Positions 25,713 to 35,489 are shown, numbered from the stretch's first letter. The stretch is 64,000 bases of DNA from Aurantimonas sp965217685 (GCA_965217685.1 CBDCIZ010000003.1:3348001-3412000), one strand, 5' to 3'. Translations and numbers: made by a program. Notes: a model not told the origin generated them from the letters alone.

Positions 25713-25830
25713 GTGGCAACTTCCCAGCCAACTATCACTCTCAATGACGGCACGATTATTCCCCAGATCGGCTTTGGCGTCTGAAAGATCGAGGACGACA
25801 GGGCCGAGAACGCGGGCGCAACGATTGCGG
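25713..25830 (+). pseudogene. Aldo/keto reductase remnant
   Basis: From GTG 25713 (AGGA upstream) the frame reads VATSQPTITLNDGTIIPQIG then FGV, the conserved N-terminus of an aldo/keto reductase. The next codon is TGA where the family has TGG (Trp), and reading continues KIEDDRAENAGATIAA before homology is lost. So the gene carries a nonsense mutation and has lost its body; only about 40 codons are recognisable. The ribosome site and start survive, so decay looks recent or this is a fragment left by a deletion. Confidence 0.75.
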
Positions 25831-25983
25831 CGCGGCGCGGTGCCGGATCGGCCTCCCATTGCCGGATGCCCGATCGGCGTTCCGATGCGGTCAGCCCAAA
25901 GCCAGCTTGGCGACCTAGCGTCAACGAACGGTATGCCGGAAACGCAAAGGCTACTGTTCGGTGATCGTTTTGGAGGAATGGGC

Positions 25984-26271
25984 ATGACCTTGTTCGATCG
26001 CAGGCCGCTTCGCCTGGAAGACCCGGCATTGATCGAGGCTGCCGTGCGAACGCTTTGCATGGAGGGGTTCGAGCGACAAGACATCGAAGAAGCCTTGATC
26101 CGCACCGCGCCGGTCGATCTCGACCTCTTGGCCCAGTGTCTCGCCCGTGTCTTGCGCACCGGCGAACAGACGATGAGCGATGCAACGAAATACGACATGT
26201 TCAATCGGGATACCTCGCCATTGGCATCGCTCCAAAGCGATAGGACACGTCCCGTCCGGCGAGCTGCGTAG
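25984..26271 (+). CDS. Small hypothetical protein
   Basis: 95 residues, MTLFDRRPLRLEDPALIEAA onward, with a helical middle (GFERQDIEEALIRTAPVDLD) and an Arg-rich, disordered end. GGAGG seven bases before ATG 25984 supports the start over ATG 25978, which is too close. No signal peptide or membrane segment. I do not recognise a family; predicted soluble and cytosolic. It follows the broken aldo/keto reductase. Confidence 0.6.
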   Translation: MTLFDRRPLRLEDPALIEAAVRTLCMEGFERQDIEEALIRTAPVDLDLLAQCLARVLRTGEQTMSDATKYDMFNRDTSPLASLQSDRTRPVRRAA

Positions 26272-26699
26272 ATATGCGCTGAAGCAGGATTCGGTCGGAA
26301 CGACGTCTCGGAATTTCGACGCGATGCCGAACCGGCGACATGGCCGGATGGTCGAAGACGTATGAGATTGCGTGTCGGCAGACAAGACGGGCAGGTCAGG
26401 GGAGCCAACGAGAAAGCCGGGCGGAATACCACTCAGGCTTGAGGCCGGCCCATTACTTCAAAAATATTCGTTCGACGCATCGTCCAACGATCGCCACGAT
26501 TTTTCGCCGAGAAGAACGCCGCTAACGGAACGGTAATCGGTGGCGCGTAAAACGGTCTGGCACGGCGCATTTGCCGCCCGCCTGGCAAAGGTTTTGCGTT
26601 CCAGGCGTCGGCGGCGGCCCGAACGAGACCGCGCACGTTCCCTGAACGCGCGCGGTTCTGCTCGTGACGACGACCTGCGGTCGGTTCAGCCCTGCGAGA
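26272..26699. other. Intergenic stretch, no gene recognised
   Basis: 428 bases between the small hypothetical gene and the receiver-domain gene, which converge on it. Short Arg-rich frames exist but have no family resemblance or ribosome site. An AT-rich patch (ACTTCAAAAATATTCG) is near 26455. Possibly decayed sequence, given the pseudogene close by. Confidence 0.45.
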
Positions 26700-27038
26700 T
26701 CATGCCGCGACCGGCAACATGCCGTGAACGTCCCGTTCGCGGAACGGCTTGGACAGTTGCGGCACCATATCGAATGACGGTGGCAGCCATTCCAGGCAAC
26801 TCGACACGAAGCAGAACGGCGTGCCGCGGCTCATCAGTTCGCGCGCCAGAGGCAGCGACGTTTCTCCCGCTTGCCCGACTGCAATGTCGAGCAGGGCAAA
26901 GTCTATCTTGTCGTCCAGCGCTTCCATCGCCTGCTGAAGGTTCATGGCGTGGATGATTTCGGCGTCGATGGTGTCGTGAACGATGTCGGCCAGATCGATT
27001 GCGATGATCGGCTCGTCTTCCAAAATCAAGATTCTCAT
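26700..27038 (-). CDS. Single-domain response regulator (CheY-like)
   Basis: 112-residue stand-alone receiver. The acidic pair EDE is at residues 7-9, the phospho-acceptor Asp is in FALLDIAVG (about 52), and the conserved Lys is in LSKPF. There is no output domain, so it works by protein contact or phosphotransfer. The nearest sensor-type partner is unclear; the GGDEF/EAL gene is 126 bases upstream on the same strand. Rhizobiales carry many such orphan receivers with HWE-type kinases. Confidence 0.85.
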   Translation of the reverse strand: MRILILEDEPIIAIDLADIVHDTIDAEIIHAMNLQQAMEALDDKIDFALLDIAVGQAGETSLPLARELMSRGTPFCFVSSCLEWLPPSFDMVPQLSKPFRERDVHGMLPVAA

Positions 27039-27164
27039 TAAGAAACCCTTCTATTCGAAGGTATCAATGTCGTGAGCCGGCTATAGGTTGCATCGTAACA
27101 GCAAAAGCCGCGATCGATTCTTGAATTGCTGGAAGGCTTTGCTGAAACCGGAGCGATGTCCGGG

Positions 27165-29174
27165 TCAGGCCGACATCTCCTCCTGCTCGACATGCGGGCC
27201 GGTTTCCTGAGCGGTCTCGGCAGGAGTCGGGATCGCCATGCGGCCGTTCAAGCGCTTCAACAGCTCCGCGGCGACCTTTTCGGACGGCATGGGTCGGCCG
27301 AAGAAGTAGCCCTGCAGTTGGTTGCAGCCCAGCCGGCGCATGAGGTCGACCTGCTCCTCGGTTTCGATCCCCTCGGCCGTCACCTTCATCTTCATCTGGT
27401 GGGCCATGGCGACGATGCTCTCGAGAATATGCGGCACGTTCGGTTCGCCATTGGCGAGCGCGAGCATGAAGGACTGGTCGATCTTCAACTTGTCGAAGGG
27501 AAAGCGCCAGAGATAGCCGAGTGAGGAATAGCCGGTGCCGAAATCGTCCATGTCGATCGAGATGCCCAGCGACTTGAGTTGGCGCAACTGTTCGATGACG
27601 TGTTCGGAGCGCTCCATCAGCAGTGACTCGACGATCTCCACCTCCAGGCGGCGGCCGTCGATGCCGGCATTGCACAGCGCGTCCTTGACGAGATCGACCA
27701 GATCTCCGTCGTTGAACTGCACGATGCTGAGATTGACGGAGACGAAAAGGTCGTCCGGCCATTCCGCGATCTGGCGGGCGGCCTGACGCAGCACGAAGGT
27801 GCCGATGGCCTTGATGTAGCCGCGCTCTTCGGCAATCGGCACGAAGACCGCCGGCGGGATGTGCCCGCCATTGCCGTCGCGCATGCGCACCAGCGCCTCG
27901 AAGCCGAGAAGGCGGTGATCGCTACCGTCGACGATCGGCTGATAGAACAGCTCGAAGGCATCGTCGGCGATCGCGTTGCGCAACAGCGCCTCGACCTCGC
28001 GGCGTCGATGCAGCGCTTCGTCCATCGCTGGATCGAAGAACACGACCGCGCGGCCCTTGTCGGTCTTGTGATGGAGGTGGGCGATCTCGGCATGCTTGAC
28101 GAGTTCGGAATGGGTGCGTCCGTCCTTGGGCATCATCGCGCAGCCGATGGACACACGCGGCGTCACCAGTTCGCCGGCTAGCTCGATGGGCTCGGCAACC
28201 GCCTGCGCGATGTGGCGGGCAAGGATGACCATATCGTCGTCGGACCCGACGCGGCGATGCAGGACCGCGAAATCGTCGGGACCGATCCGGGCAACGTGAT
28301 CGCCTCTTTCGACGACCGAGGAAAGACGGCTGGCAATGACTTGCAGGAGCTCGTCGCCGACCGTCTGGCCGAAGCGATCGTTGACTTCCGCCATCTCGTC
28401 GACGTCGATGAAGAGATAGGCCATCTGCTCGCGCGTCGCCCGCGACGTGATCAATGTCCTGTCGGTTTCCTCGACCATCCGGCGCCGATTGAGCAGGCGG
28501 GTGAGGGGATCGTGATTGGCGAGGAACCGGATGTGATCGTCGGCTTCGGCAATCTTGTGCTTGCGGCGCAGGTAGATCAGCAGCGGCACGCCGGTCGCGA
28601 CCAACAGCACGATCAGCAACGACAGCGAGGCCTTGGCGAGGGTCGAGGAGAAGGCGCTCTGCGAGGCGATCGTATCCGAGGAGATCAGCACGTAGCCGAT
28701 CGTCTCGCCGCCGCGAACCAGCGGCGAGATGACCTTGGGATGGCTCGTCGATACGTCTTCGACGATCTGCCACTCGCCTTGACGCTGAAGGACCGAGAAG
28801 GCCAGCCTGTCGCCCGAGCTGATGCCGCCGGGCCGGTCGCGCAACAGCCACTCGTAAGTGTCGGAGCGGGTGCCGTAGACGGCTGTGCCCGTGCGATCGA
28901 AAATCTTGAAACTGTCGATATCGGCCAGATTGGCGATCTTGCGGATCGTCGCTTCGGCTTCGGAATCGCGCGAGAGGCCGGTCAGGAAGGCGTCGACATT
29001 GCCGCTCGGGGACAGCAGGAGCTTGGCGAATTCGTCGCCGCGAGAGCGCAGATTGCTGGCGACGAGCTCGGACACCGTATTGGAACTGATGGCGAGGACG
29101 CAGTAGGACACGAAACCGGCGATCGCCAGCCCGCCAAGTGCTGTCACACCATATCGCTTGAGAAAATTCAGCAC
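27165..29174 (-). CDS. Membrane GGDEF-EAL protein, probable c-di-GMP phosphodiesterase
   Basis: 669 residues: TM helix near 8-28, a ~130-residue periplasmic sensor region, a second TM (SLLIVLLVATGVPLLIYL), then GGDEF (~205-370) and EAL (~385-640). The GGDEF site reads RIGPDDFAVL, so the signature is GPDDF and cyclase activity is probably lost. The EAL site looks complete: FEALVRM, VNLSIVQF, LEVEIVES, MDDFGTGYSS, LKIDQSF, AEGIET and QLQGYFFGRP. It should therefore hydrolyse c-di-GMP, with the GGDEF domain perhaps sensing GTP. Start taken as GTG 29174 (GAAAGG upstream); the frame extends further but without conservation. Confidence 0.85.
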   Translation of the reverse strand: MLNFLKRYGVTALGGLAIAGFVSYCVLAISSNTVSELVASNLRSRGDEFAKLLLSPSGNVDAFLTGLSRDSEAEATIRKIANLADIDSFKIFDRTGTAVYGTRSDTYEWLLRDRPGGISSGDRLAFSVLQRQGEWQIVEDVSTSHPKVISPLVRGGETIGYVLISSDTIASQSAFSSTLAKASLSLLIVLLVATGVPLLIYLRRKHKIAEADDHIRFLANHDPLTRLLNRRRMVEETDRTLITSRATREQMAYLFIDVDEMAEVNDRFGQTVGDELLQVIASRLSSVVERGDHVARIGPDDFAVLHRRVGSDDDMVILARHIAQAVAEPIELAGELVTPRVSIGCAMMPKDGRTHSELVKHAEIAHLHHKTDKGRAVVFFDPAMDEALHRRREVEALLRNAIADDAFELFYQPIVDGSDHRLLGFEALVRMRDGNGGHIPPAVFVPIAEERGYIKAIGTFVLRQAARQIAEWPDDLFVSVNLSIVQFNDGDLVDLVKDALCNAGIDGRRLEVEIVESLLMERSEHVIEQLRQLKSLGISIDMDDFGTGYSSLGYLWRFPFDKLKIDQSFMLALANGEPNVPHILESIVAMAHQMKMKVTAEGIETEEQVDLMRRLGCNQLQGYFFGRPMPSEKVAAELLKRLNGRMAIPTPAETAQETGPHVEQEEMSA

Positions 29175-29509
29175 GAACGGCCTTTCGTCTGGTCCTGGCC
29201 ACAACGCTAAGGCGAAAACGTAAAAGAATCCGATATCGTGCTTTGAAATCAGCACGATCGTCGGACCATGGTCCGACAGAACGGCTCTCGATGTGCATGC
29301 GGGTCGATCGGTTTCGTTGGCAACAAGCGACGTCGGTCGAATGACGTTAGAGAAGGTGCGGAGTCGTCGCTGTGACGGATTATCCACGTTCGACGGTAAA
29401 ATCTTGAAAAATACTGAATCACGTCATCGGGAATTGACCGGCAATCGAAATTGAAATTAGATTTTTTTGCGGCAGCATTGTGTAGCGTTTCAGGCTGGAG
29501 AATTTTAAA
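29175..29509. other. Divergent intergenic region with two promoters expected
   Basis: 335 bases between the divergent GGDEF-EAL and L,D-transpeptidase genes. It is distinctly AT-richer than its surroundings near 29395-29470, as expected of promoter DNA. No reading frame of note. Confidence 0.5.
29434..29462 (+). promoter_or_regulatory. Possible housekeeping promoter for the L,D-transpeptidase gene
   Basis: TTGACC (29434-29439), 17-base spacer, TTAGAT (29457-29462), about 48 bases before the ATG. The -35 box is good, the -10 box is weak. Position and AT-richness support it. Confidence 0.35.
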
Positions 29510-29938
29510 ATGAAGAAGATTTTGCTCACGCTGGCACTTGGCGCCGGCCTGTTTTCGTTCGGCGTCGGCAGCGCGTCGGCCGGTCTCCTCGCAAAGGTCG
29601 ATCTGTCCAACCAGACCCTTACGGTCGTGAAGGACGGCCGCGTCATGTATCGCTGGCCGGTCTCGACCGCCCGCAAGGGCTACGTCACGCCGACCGGCAG
29701 CTGGCGCCCGAAGCGGACCCATCGCATGTGGTACTCGCGCAAATACGACATGTCGCCGATGCCCTACGCGGTGTTCTACAGCGGCGGTTACGCCATCCAC
29801 GGCACCGGTGCCGTCGGTCGCCTCGGTCGCCCCGCCTCCCATGGCTGCGTGCGGCTTCTGACGTCGAACGCCCGGACCTTCTATTCGCTCGTCCGAAAAG
29901 TCGGCATGGGCAACACGCGGGTCGTGGTGCGGCGCTGA
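29510..29938 (+). CDS. L,D-transpeptidase (YkuD family)
   Basis: 142-residue periplasmic enzyme with a signal peptide (MKKILLTLALGAGLFSFGVG, cleavage near ASAG). The YkuD catalytic motif is complete: AIHGTGAVGRLG followed by SHGCVRL with the nucleophilic Cys. Such enzymes make 3-3 crosslinks in peptidoglycan or attach proteins to it. The protein is a minimal catalytic domain without LysM. Rhizobiales have many paralogues, so a specific role cannot be given. A terminator with T-run follows at 30046. Confidence 0.92.
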   Translation: MKKILLTLALGAGLFSFGVGSASAGLLAKVDLSNQTLTVVKDGRVMYRWPVSTARKGYVTPTGSWRPKRTHRMWYSRKYDMSPMPYAVFYSGGYAIHGTGAVGRLGRPASHGCVRLLTSNARTFYSLVRKVGMGNTRVVVRR

Positions 29939-30045
29939 CGCGGGTCGCGCATAACGTGACCGAAAAGGTCGATCGCTGGCGCAGTGGAGCGGGCCTGCAG
30001 AAGCGCCACGGCGATTGACCGATCCCGTGCGATCCTTGCAACGAT

Positions 30046-30080
30046 GCGCCCGGTCGGAAGCAACGGGGCGCGTTATTTTT
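30046..30080 (+). terminator. Intrinsic terminator after L,D-transpeptidase gene
   Basis: GCGCCC (30046-30051) pairs with GGGCGC (30066-30071), followed by GTTATTTTT. It overlaps the last codons of the convergent lpxXL gene, whose stop is at 30073. Confidence 0.6.
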
Positions 30081-31005
30081 GGAGCGCGCGTGACTGCCAG
30101 CGGTCGTGGAACCACATCCATTGCGCCGGGTGTTCGCGCACCCAGCCCTCGACGACGTCGTTCAGCATCTGGCAGGTGCCTTCGATATCGATCGCACCGG
30201 CGGCGTCGCGCGGCGGCTCGATCCGCGGGATCAGCTCCAGCCGGTAGCGTGCATTCGGCAGGCGGACGCAGCGAGCCGGATAGATCTCGGCGCCGTACTG
30301 GCGTGCGAGCTTGGGCAAGAGCGGGTTGGTCTTGCAGGGCCGGCCGAAGAAGGTTGTCCTGACCCCTTTGCGGAACTTTTGATCGACCAGCACGCCGACC
30401 GAGCTTCCGCCCTTCAAAATGCCGGCAAGCGACCAGACGGCGCCCGCCTTGGAGGGGATCAGATGTCCGCCCGAGGTTTTTCGCGCGCTTTGCACTTCCT
30501 TCGCGATATAGCGATTGTTCGGCTGGCGGAAGAGAGCGGTGAACTCAAGCCCGAAAGCCGCCGCACCGATCGGTAGCAGTTCGAAGCAACCCAGATGCCC
30601 CGTAAAGAAGATGAACGGGCCCTTGCGATCGCGCAGCTCGATGAAGGTTTCGATCCCTTCGACCTCGACCCGGCCGTCACCCGGATGCTCGGGATCGAAG
30701 TCGAAGAGATCTTCGAGGAAGACGAACTCGGCGGCGATCCGCCCCATCTGGCCCCAGTTTTCGCGTGCCGTCGTCTCGATCCAGTCGGCATCCCTGTCCG
30801 GAAACGCCTGACGCAGATTGTCTTTTGCAAGCCGGTGGCGCGGCGTCAACGGGCCGAGAAGTCGCCCGACCCGGTCGGCGAGCGCCAGACCCGTGTCGGG
30901 GGGCAGCAGCCGCACGACACGCAGGAGTCCGAACAGGATCTGCGCGACCACGTAGTCGGCGGCGCGCTTGGCCCGGAGCGCCAGCTTCACCGTCTTCGGG
31001 TTCAT
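30073..31005 (-). CDS. lpxXL: Lipid A very-long-chain acyltransferase LpxXL
   Basis: 310-residue LpxL/HtrB-family late acyltransferase, inner membrane. It transfers the (omega-1)-hydroxy very-long-chain fatty acid from AcpXL to lipid A. The catalytic HX4E motif is HLGCFE within FIFFTGHLGCFELLP, and VLVDQKFRKGV plus the end QWMWFHDRW are typical. It is the last gene of the acpXL operon and overlaps the adh gene by 4 bases. The assignment as LpxXL rather than LpxL rests on this context. The product tightens the outer membrane and is a marker of Rhizobiales. Confidence 0.9.
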   Translation of the reverse strand: MNPKTVKLALRAKRAADYVVAQILFGLLRVVRLLPPDTGLALADRVGRLLGPLTPRHRLAKDNLRQAFPDRDADWIETTARENWGQMGRIAAEFVFLEDLFDFDPEHPGDGRVEVEGIETFIELRDRKGPFIFFTGHLGCFELLPIGAAAFGLEFTALFRQPNNRYIAKEVQSARKTSGGHLIPSKAGAVWSLAGILKGGSSVGVLVDQKFRKGVRTTFFGRPCKTNPLLPKLARQYGAEIYPARCVRLPNARYRLELIPRIEPPRDAAGAIDIEGTCQMLNDVVEGWVREHPAQWMWFHDRWQSRALQK

Positions 31006-32084
31006 CGCGCCGCGGCGTCCTTGCCGGGACCGGCTTCGGTGGCCGCCGTCTCCGCGGCGACGCGCAGGACAATCTTGCCGAAGACCTCGCGCGCTTCCAT
31101 GCGCTTCAGAGCAAGGTCGATGCCGGTGAAGCCGATCTCCGTGTCGATGACCGGATGAACAATGCCGCGCGCCATCTTCTGCATGGCGTTCGCCATGTTC
31201 TCCATGCGGCAGCCGAAGGAGCCGAACATCTTGAGCTGTTGCTGGAACAGCATCATCAAATTCATCTGGGTGGAAACGCCCGAGGTCGAGCCGCAGGTGA
31301 CCAGCCGCCCGCCGCGCTTCATGCAGAGCATCGAGCCCGCCCAGGTGTCGGCACCGACATGCTCGAAGACGACGTCGACGCCCTTCTTTTTCGTCAGCTT
31401 GCGGGTGACGCCCTCGAAGCGGTCCTTGCGGTAGTTGATGACGTGGTCGGCGCCGAGCGCCCTGGCGCGCTCGATCTTGTCGTCATGGCCGACCGTGGTG
31501 ATCACCGTCGCGCCGACCTTCTTTGCCAGCTGGATCGCCGCCGAGCCGATGCCGGAGCCGCCGGCATGGATGAGGATCGTCTCGCCGGGCTCGAGCCTGG
31601 CATTGTCGAACAGCATGTGCTCGACCGTGCCGAAGGTGACCGGCGCCAGCGCCGCGGCGACCGGCGAGCAGCCGGGAGGAGCGGGAACGAGCAGCCGCGC
31701 CGGCAGATTGACCTTTTCCTGGGCGAAGCCGTCGAGATGGAAACCGTGGACGCCGGAGACGTGTTCGCACAGATTGTCGCGGCCCTCGCGGCAGGGTTTG
31801 CAGAGGCCGCAGGTCTGCGCGCCGTAGATCGAGACGAGCTGGCCCGGTAGCACAGAGGAGACGCCGGGGCCGATCGCCGAGACGACGCCGGACGCTTCCG
31901 CACCGACGACCAGCGGCATCTTGCGCTTGGCGAAGGCCATGCCGCGCCAGCCCCACACATCGATGTGGTTCAGTGCGACCGCCGCGATGTCGACGGTCAC
32001 CTCGCCGTTGCCCGGAGGCGGGGGCGGCGGCAGATCGACTTCCTTCAGCTCGCGGTCGCCGACGAGTTGCAATGCGCGCATCAT
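31002..32084 (-). CDS. Zinc-binding alcohol/quinone-oxidoreductase-type dehydrogenase of the VLCFA operon
   Basis: 360-residue MDR-superfamily enzyme. The catalytic zinc region is GAEASGVVSAIGPG, the structural-zinc Cys set is CGLCKPCREGRDNLC, and the NAD(P) motif is AGGSGIGSAAIQLAKK. It is the counterpart of adh2XL in the rhizobial acpXL cluster, where a role as enoyl reductase or dehydrogenase in making 27-hydroxy-C28 acid is proposed. Two adjacent ATG codons (32084 and 32081) can start it; GAGG favours the second. Its stop overlaps the lpxXL start. Confidence 0.85.
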   Translation of the reverse strand: MMRALQLVGDRELKEVDLPPPPPPGNGEVTVDIAAVALNHIDVWGWRGMAFAKRKMPLVVGAEASGVVSAIGPGVSSVLPGQLVSIYGAQTCGLCKPCREGRDNLCEHVSGVHGFHLDGFAQEKVNLPARLLVPAPPGCSPVAAALAPVTFGTVEHMLFDNARLEPGETILIHAGGSGIGSAAIQLAKKVGATVITTVGHDDKIERARALGADHVINYRKDRFEGVTRKLTKKKGVDVVFEHVGADTWAGSMLCMKRGGRLVTCGSTSGVSTQMNLMMLFQQQLKMFGSFGCRMENMANAMQKMARGIVHPVIDTEIGFTGIDLALKRMEAREVFGKIVLRVAAETAATEAGPGKDAAAR

Positions 32085-32134
32085 ATGCCTCGAAATTTGG
32101 GGTTCGCCATCCGGCCCGGCATGGAACGCAAGGA

Positions 32135-33448
<1,314 letters not shown>

Positions 33449-33459
33449 GGTCCGGACCT

Positions 33460-34701
33460 TTACGAACTGCGGCCGCCGACGGCGTCGAGGACGAGGACGC
33501 CTTCGCCGTGGAGGTGACCGAGCGCGGTGACGACGGCGCGCTGCGGCGGCTCGCTTGCAACGCGCTCTTCGCCTGTGTCGAGCGGTGAAAGCACCGCGCC
33601 GCGCGCCAGGGTCGCCGCGGCCAGTGCGACGCCGCAGGGCACCTGCGCCTCGAAAGAGTGCCCGAGCAACGTGCCGTAGGCCCGCACCGGCGCGTCGGGC
33701 ATGGTGGATTTCAGGACGTCCTGTTCGACCTTGCCGAGTTGCGCGATCCCGGTTGCGCCGGACAGAACGATCGTCTCCGCGCCGGCATCATCTGCAAGGC
33801 CTTCCGACATCAGCCGGGCAAAGCGTGCCGTGGTCCTTGCGCTCTCGCGTCGACCACGATCGCCTGCTGCCGAGACGAGCCGCGCATAGGGCACCGCCGA
33901 GCGCGCTGCGGCGTGCTCGGCCGATTCCAGGATGAGGAAGGCGCCGACGCTGCCGACGGCGATGCCGTCATGGGGTGCGGCACGCGCGGAGACCGGCCGC
34001 CATTCGCCCTTCAGCATCAGGCCGGCAAGATCGAAGTTGAGGATCAGGTCCTTGCGCTCGGCGGAGAAGGAGCCACCGACGAGGCAGATGTCGCTTTGGC
34101 CGGCCGCGATGCGGGCCCGCGCCGACGCTATTGCCGAGATGCCGGCCGCTTCCTCGCCCATGAAGGTGCGCGACGAACCCGTGACCTTGTGGACGATCGA
34201 GATGTTGCCGGCGAGAAGGTTGGACAGCTGGGCCAGGAAAAGTGTGGGGCGCAACTCGCTCGACAGCGTTTCGTTGATCACCTTCTCGGTGTCGTTCGAA
34301 CCGCGGGCCCGGTCCATGACCATGGCGTCGACATTGGTGTCGCGCTCGCCGCCGCCGGCCGCCACCACCATGTCGATCTTGGCGCGAACCGCTTCGTCGG
34401 CCGGAATGCCGGCATCTTCCAGCGCCAGTCCCGCCGCATAGGTGCCGAGCTTCTGCCAGGTCTCCATCTGGCGCAGATCGCCGCGCTTCGGAATCTGCCG
34501 CGACCAGTCGACGGTGCCGAGCGGATGAACGAAATAGGGGGCGTAGGTTTCGGTGTCGATCTTCGGCTGCGGGCCCTCGGCCCGCGTCATGGCGTCGAGA
34601 TGGACGTCGACCCCCTCGCCGAGCGAGGAGATGAGGCCGATCCCGGTGATCACCACGTCTCTAACTGTCTCGGTCTTGGGCTCGGTCATGCAATTGTCCA
34701 C
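33460..34701 (-). CDS. KAS-like protein without active-site Cys, FabF2XL type (chain-length-factor-like)
   Basis: 413 residues of the thiolase/KAS fold. Where synthases have TACA, this has VTGSSRTFMGEEAAGISAIA, so the nucleophilic Cys is absent; a GHSFEAQVPCG segment marks the second His region. It is therefore unlikely to condense by itself and may act like a chain-length factor with FabF1. It lies 97 bases after acpXL, a space that in other Rhizobiales holds fabZXL. The start ATG 34701 (MDNCMTEP) has an alternative at residue 5. Confidence 0.85.
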   Translation of the reverse strand: MDNCMTEPKTETVRDVVITGIGLISSLGEGVDVHLDAMTRAEGPQPKIDTETYAPYFVHPLGTVDWSRQIPKRGDLRQMETWQKLGTYAAGLALEDAGIPADEAVRAKIDMVVAAGGGERDTNVDAMVMDRARGSNDTEKVINETLSSELRPTLFLAQLSNLLAGNISIVHKVTGSSRTFMGEEAAGISAIASARARIAAGQSDICLVGGSFSAERKDLILNFDLAGLMLKGEWRPVSARAAPHDGIAVGSVGAFLILESAEHAAARSAVPYARLVSAAGDRGRRESARTTARFARLMSEGLADDAGAETIVLSGATGIAQLGKVEQDVLKSTMPDAPVRAYGTLLGHSFEAQVPCGVALAAATLARGAVLSPLDTGEERVASEPPQRAVVTALGHLHGEGVLVLDAVGGRSS

Positions 34702-34798
34702 GCTGGCATGGGCGCTGCGCCCCGGACGCCGAAGCGCTCGTCCGGGACGGCGGCAGGTCGCGCCCCGCCGATCGGGAACGGCAGGGCGAAGATCCGGT

Positions 34799-35083
34799 TC
34801 AGCCGGCGGCCTTTGCCGCCCGCAACTCGTCGATCTTGGCGCACAGATTCTTCAGAACGAAATATTCCTCGGTCGGAACGTCGCCGTCATTGACCTCCTG
34901 CGTCCACTTCTCGAGCGGAATCTTGATGCCGAATTCCTTGTCGATCGCGAAGACGATGTCGAGAAAGTCGAGGGAATCAATCCCCAGATCGTCGATCGTA
35001 TGGCTTTCGGGCGTGATCTTGTCGCGGTCGATCTCGCTGGTCTCGGCGATGATGTCCGCGACCCGGTCGAATGTGGAAGACAA
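34799..35083 (-). CDS. acpXL: Acyl carrier protein AcpXL
   Basis: 94-residue acyl carrier protein dedicated to very-long-chain fatty acid for lipid A. The sequence is almost identical to rhizobial AcpXL: ADIIAETSEIDRDKITPESH, the phosphopantetheine Ser in DDLGIDSLDFLDIVFAIDKE, and LKNLCAKIDEL near the end. It is the first gene of the operon acpXL-fabF2-fabF1-adh-lpxXL. This is a taxonomic marker for Hyphomicrobiales. Confidence 0.97.
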   Translation of the reverse strand: MSSTFDRVADIIAETSEIDRDKITPESHTIDDLGIDSLDFLDIVFAIDKEFGIKIPLEKWTQEVNDGDVPTEEYFVLKNLCAKIDELRAAKAAG

Positions 35084-35127
35084 TGCTTTATCCTTGGGCG
35101 AGGGTCGGGTGTCGATTTTTGCGCGAA

Positions 35128-35155
35128 GCTATAGGGAATTCGCCTCGAAAAGCAA
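35128..35155 (-). promoter_or_regulatory. Possible sigma-70 promoter for the acpXL operon
   Basis: On the minus strand TTGCTT, a 16-base spacer and TATAGC, ending 45 bases before the acpXL start. Reasonable match to a housekeeping promoter; not tested. Confidence 0.35.
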
Positions 35156-35489
35156 AGCCGCGATCGGCCGGGGTGAAATGCTCCATCGTCGAAACGCGAT
35201 GAGGCTGCCGTCGTGCCGCGTCGAACTGTGGTCCGTCGGGTCTCTTCGGTTTCGACGAGGCGATGCGGACGGATGCTGGGGCAGGCGCTGCGTGTTCTCT
35301 TGCGCCTCATGCAATCGTGAAAGGAACGGTGACCGCCATGTCGCGTTTGAGTTTCGATTGGATGGTAAGCCGCGTGGCGCGCCGCGTCGGTTTAACGCAA
35401 GGGCGACCGTTTAAGGCCTGTCGAATCGGTGGGCCTTCGCGCAAACCGGAGGGCGGCGGAGACGGACCGTTCCCGAGCGGAAGTGAGCT
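35156..35489. other. Intergenic region before MarR gene
   Basis: About 330 bases between the acpXL promoter and the MarR gene. I see no convincing gene. It contains an EcfG-type promoter match at 35323-35347 on the plus strand, from which a leader of about 135 bases would run to the MarR gene. Confidence 0.45.
35323..35347 (+). promoter_or_regulatory. EcfG-type general stress promoter upstream of MarR gene
   Basis: GGAAC (35323-35327), 16-base spacer, CGTT (35344-35347). Perfect consensus. It would start transcription near 35355, leading to the MarR gene at 35490 through a long leader, or to a small RNA. Confidence 0.5.

Noticed and set aside
29175..29387. Longer N-terminus for the GGDEF-EAL protein up to 29387
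   Set aside because: The added 71 residues are not hydrophobic or conserved in type, and GTG 29174 has a proper ribosome site directly before the first membrane helix.
34775..34799. GGAAC-N16-GGTT match on the plus strand near acpXL
   Set aside because: It points antisense into acpXL with no gene downstream on that strand; likely chance.
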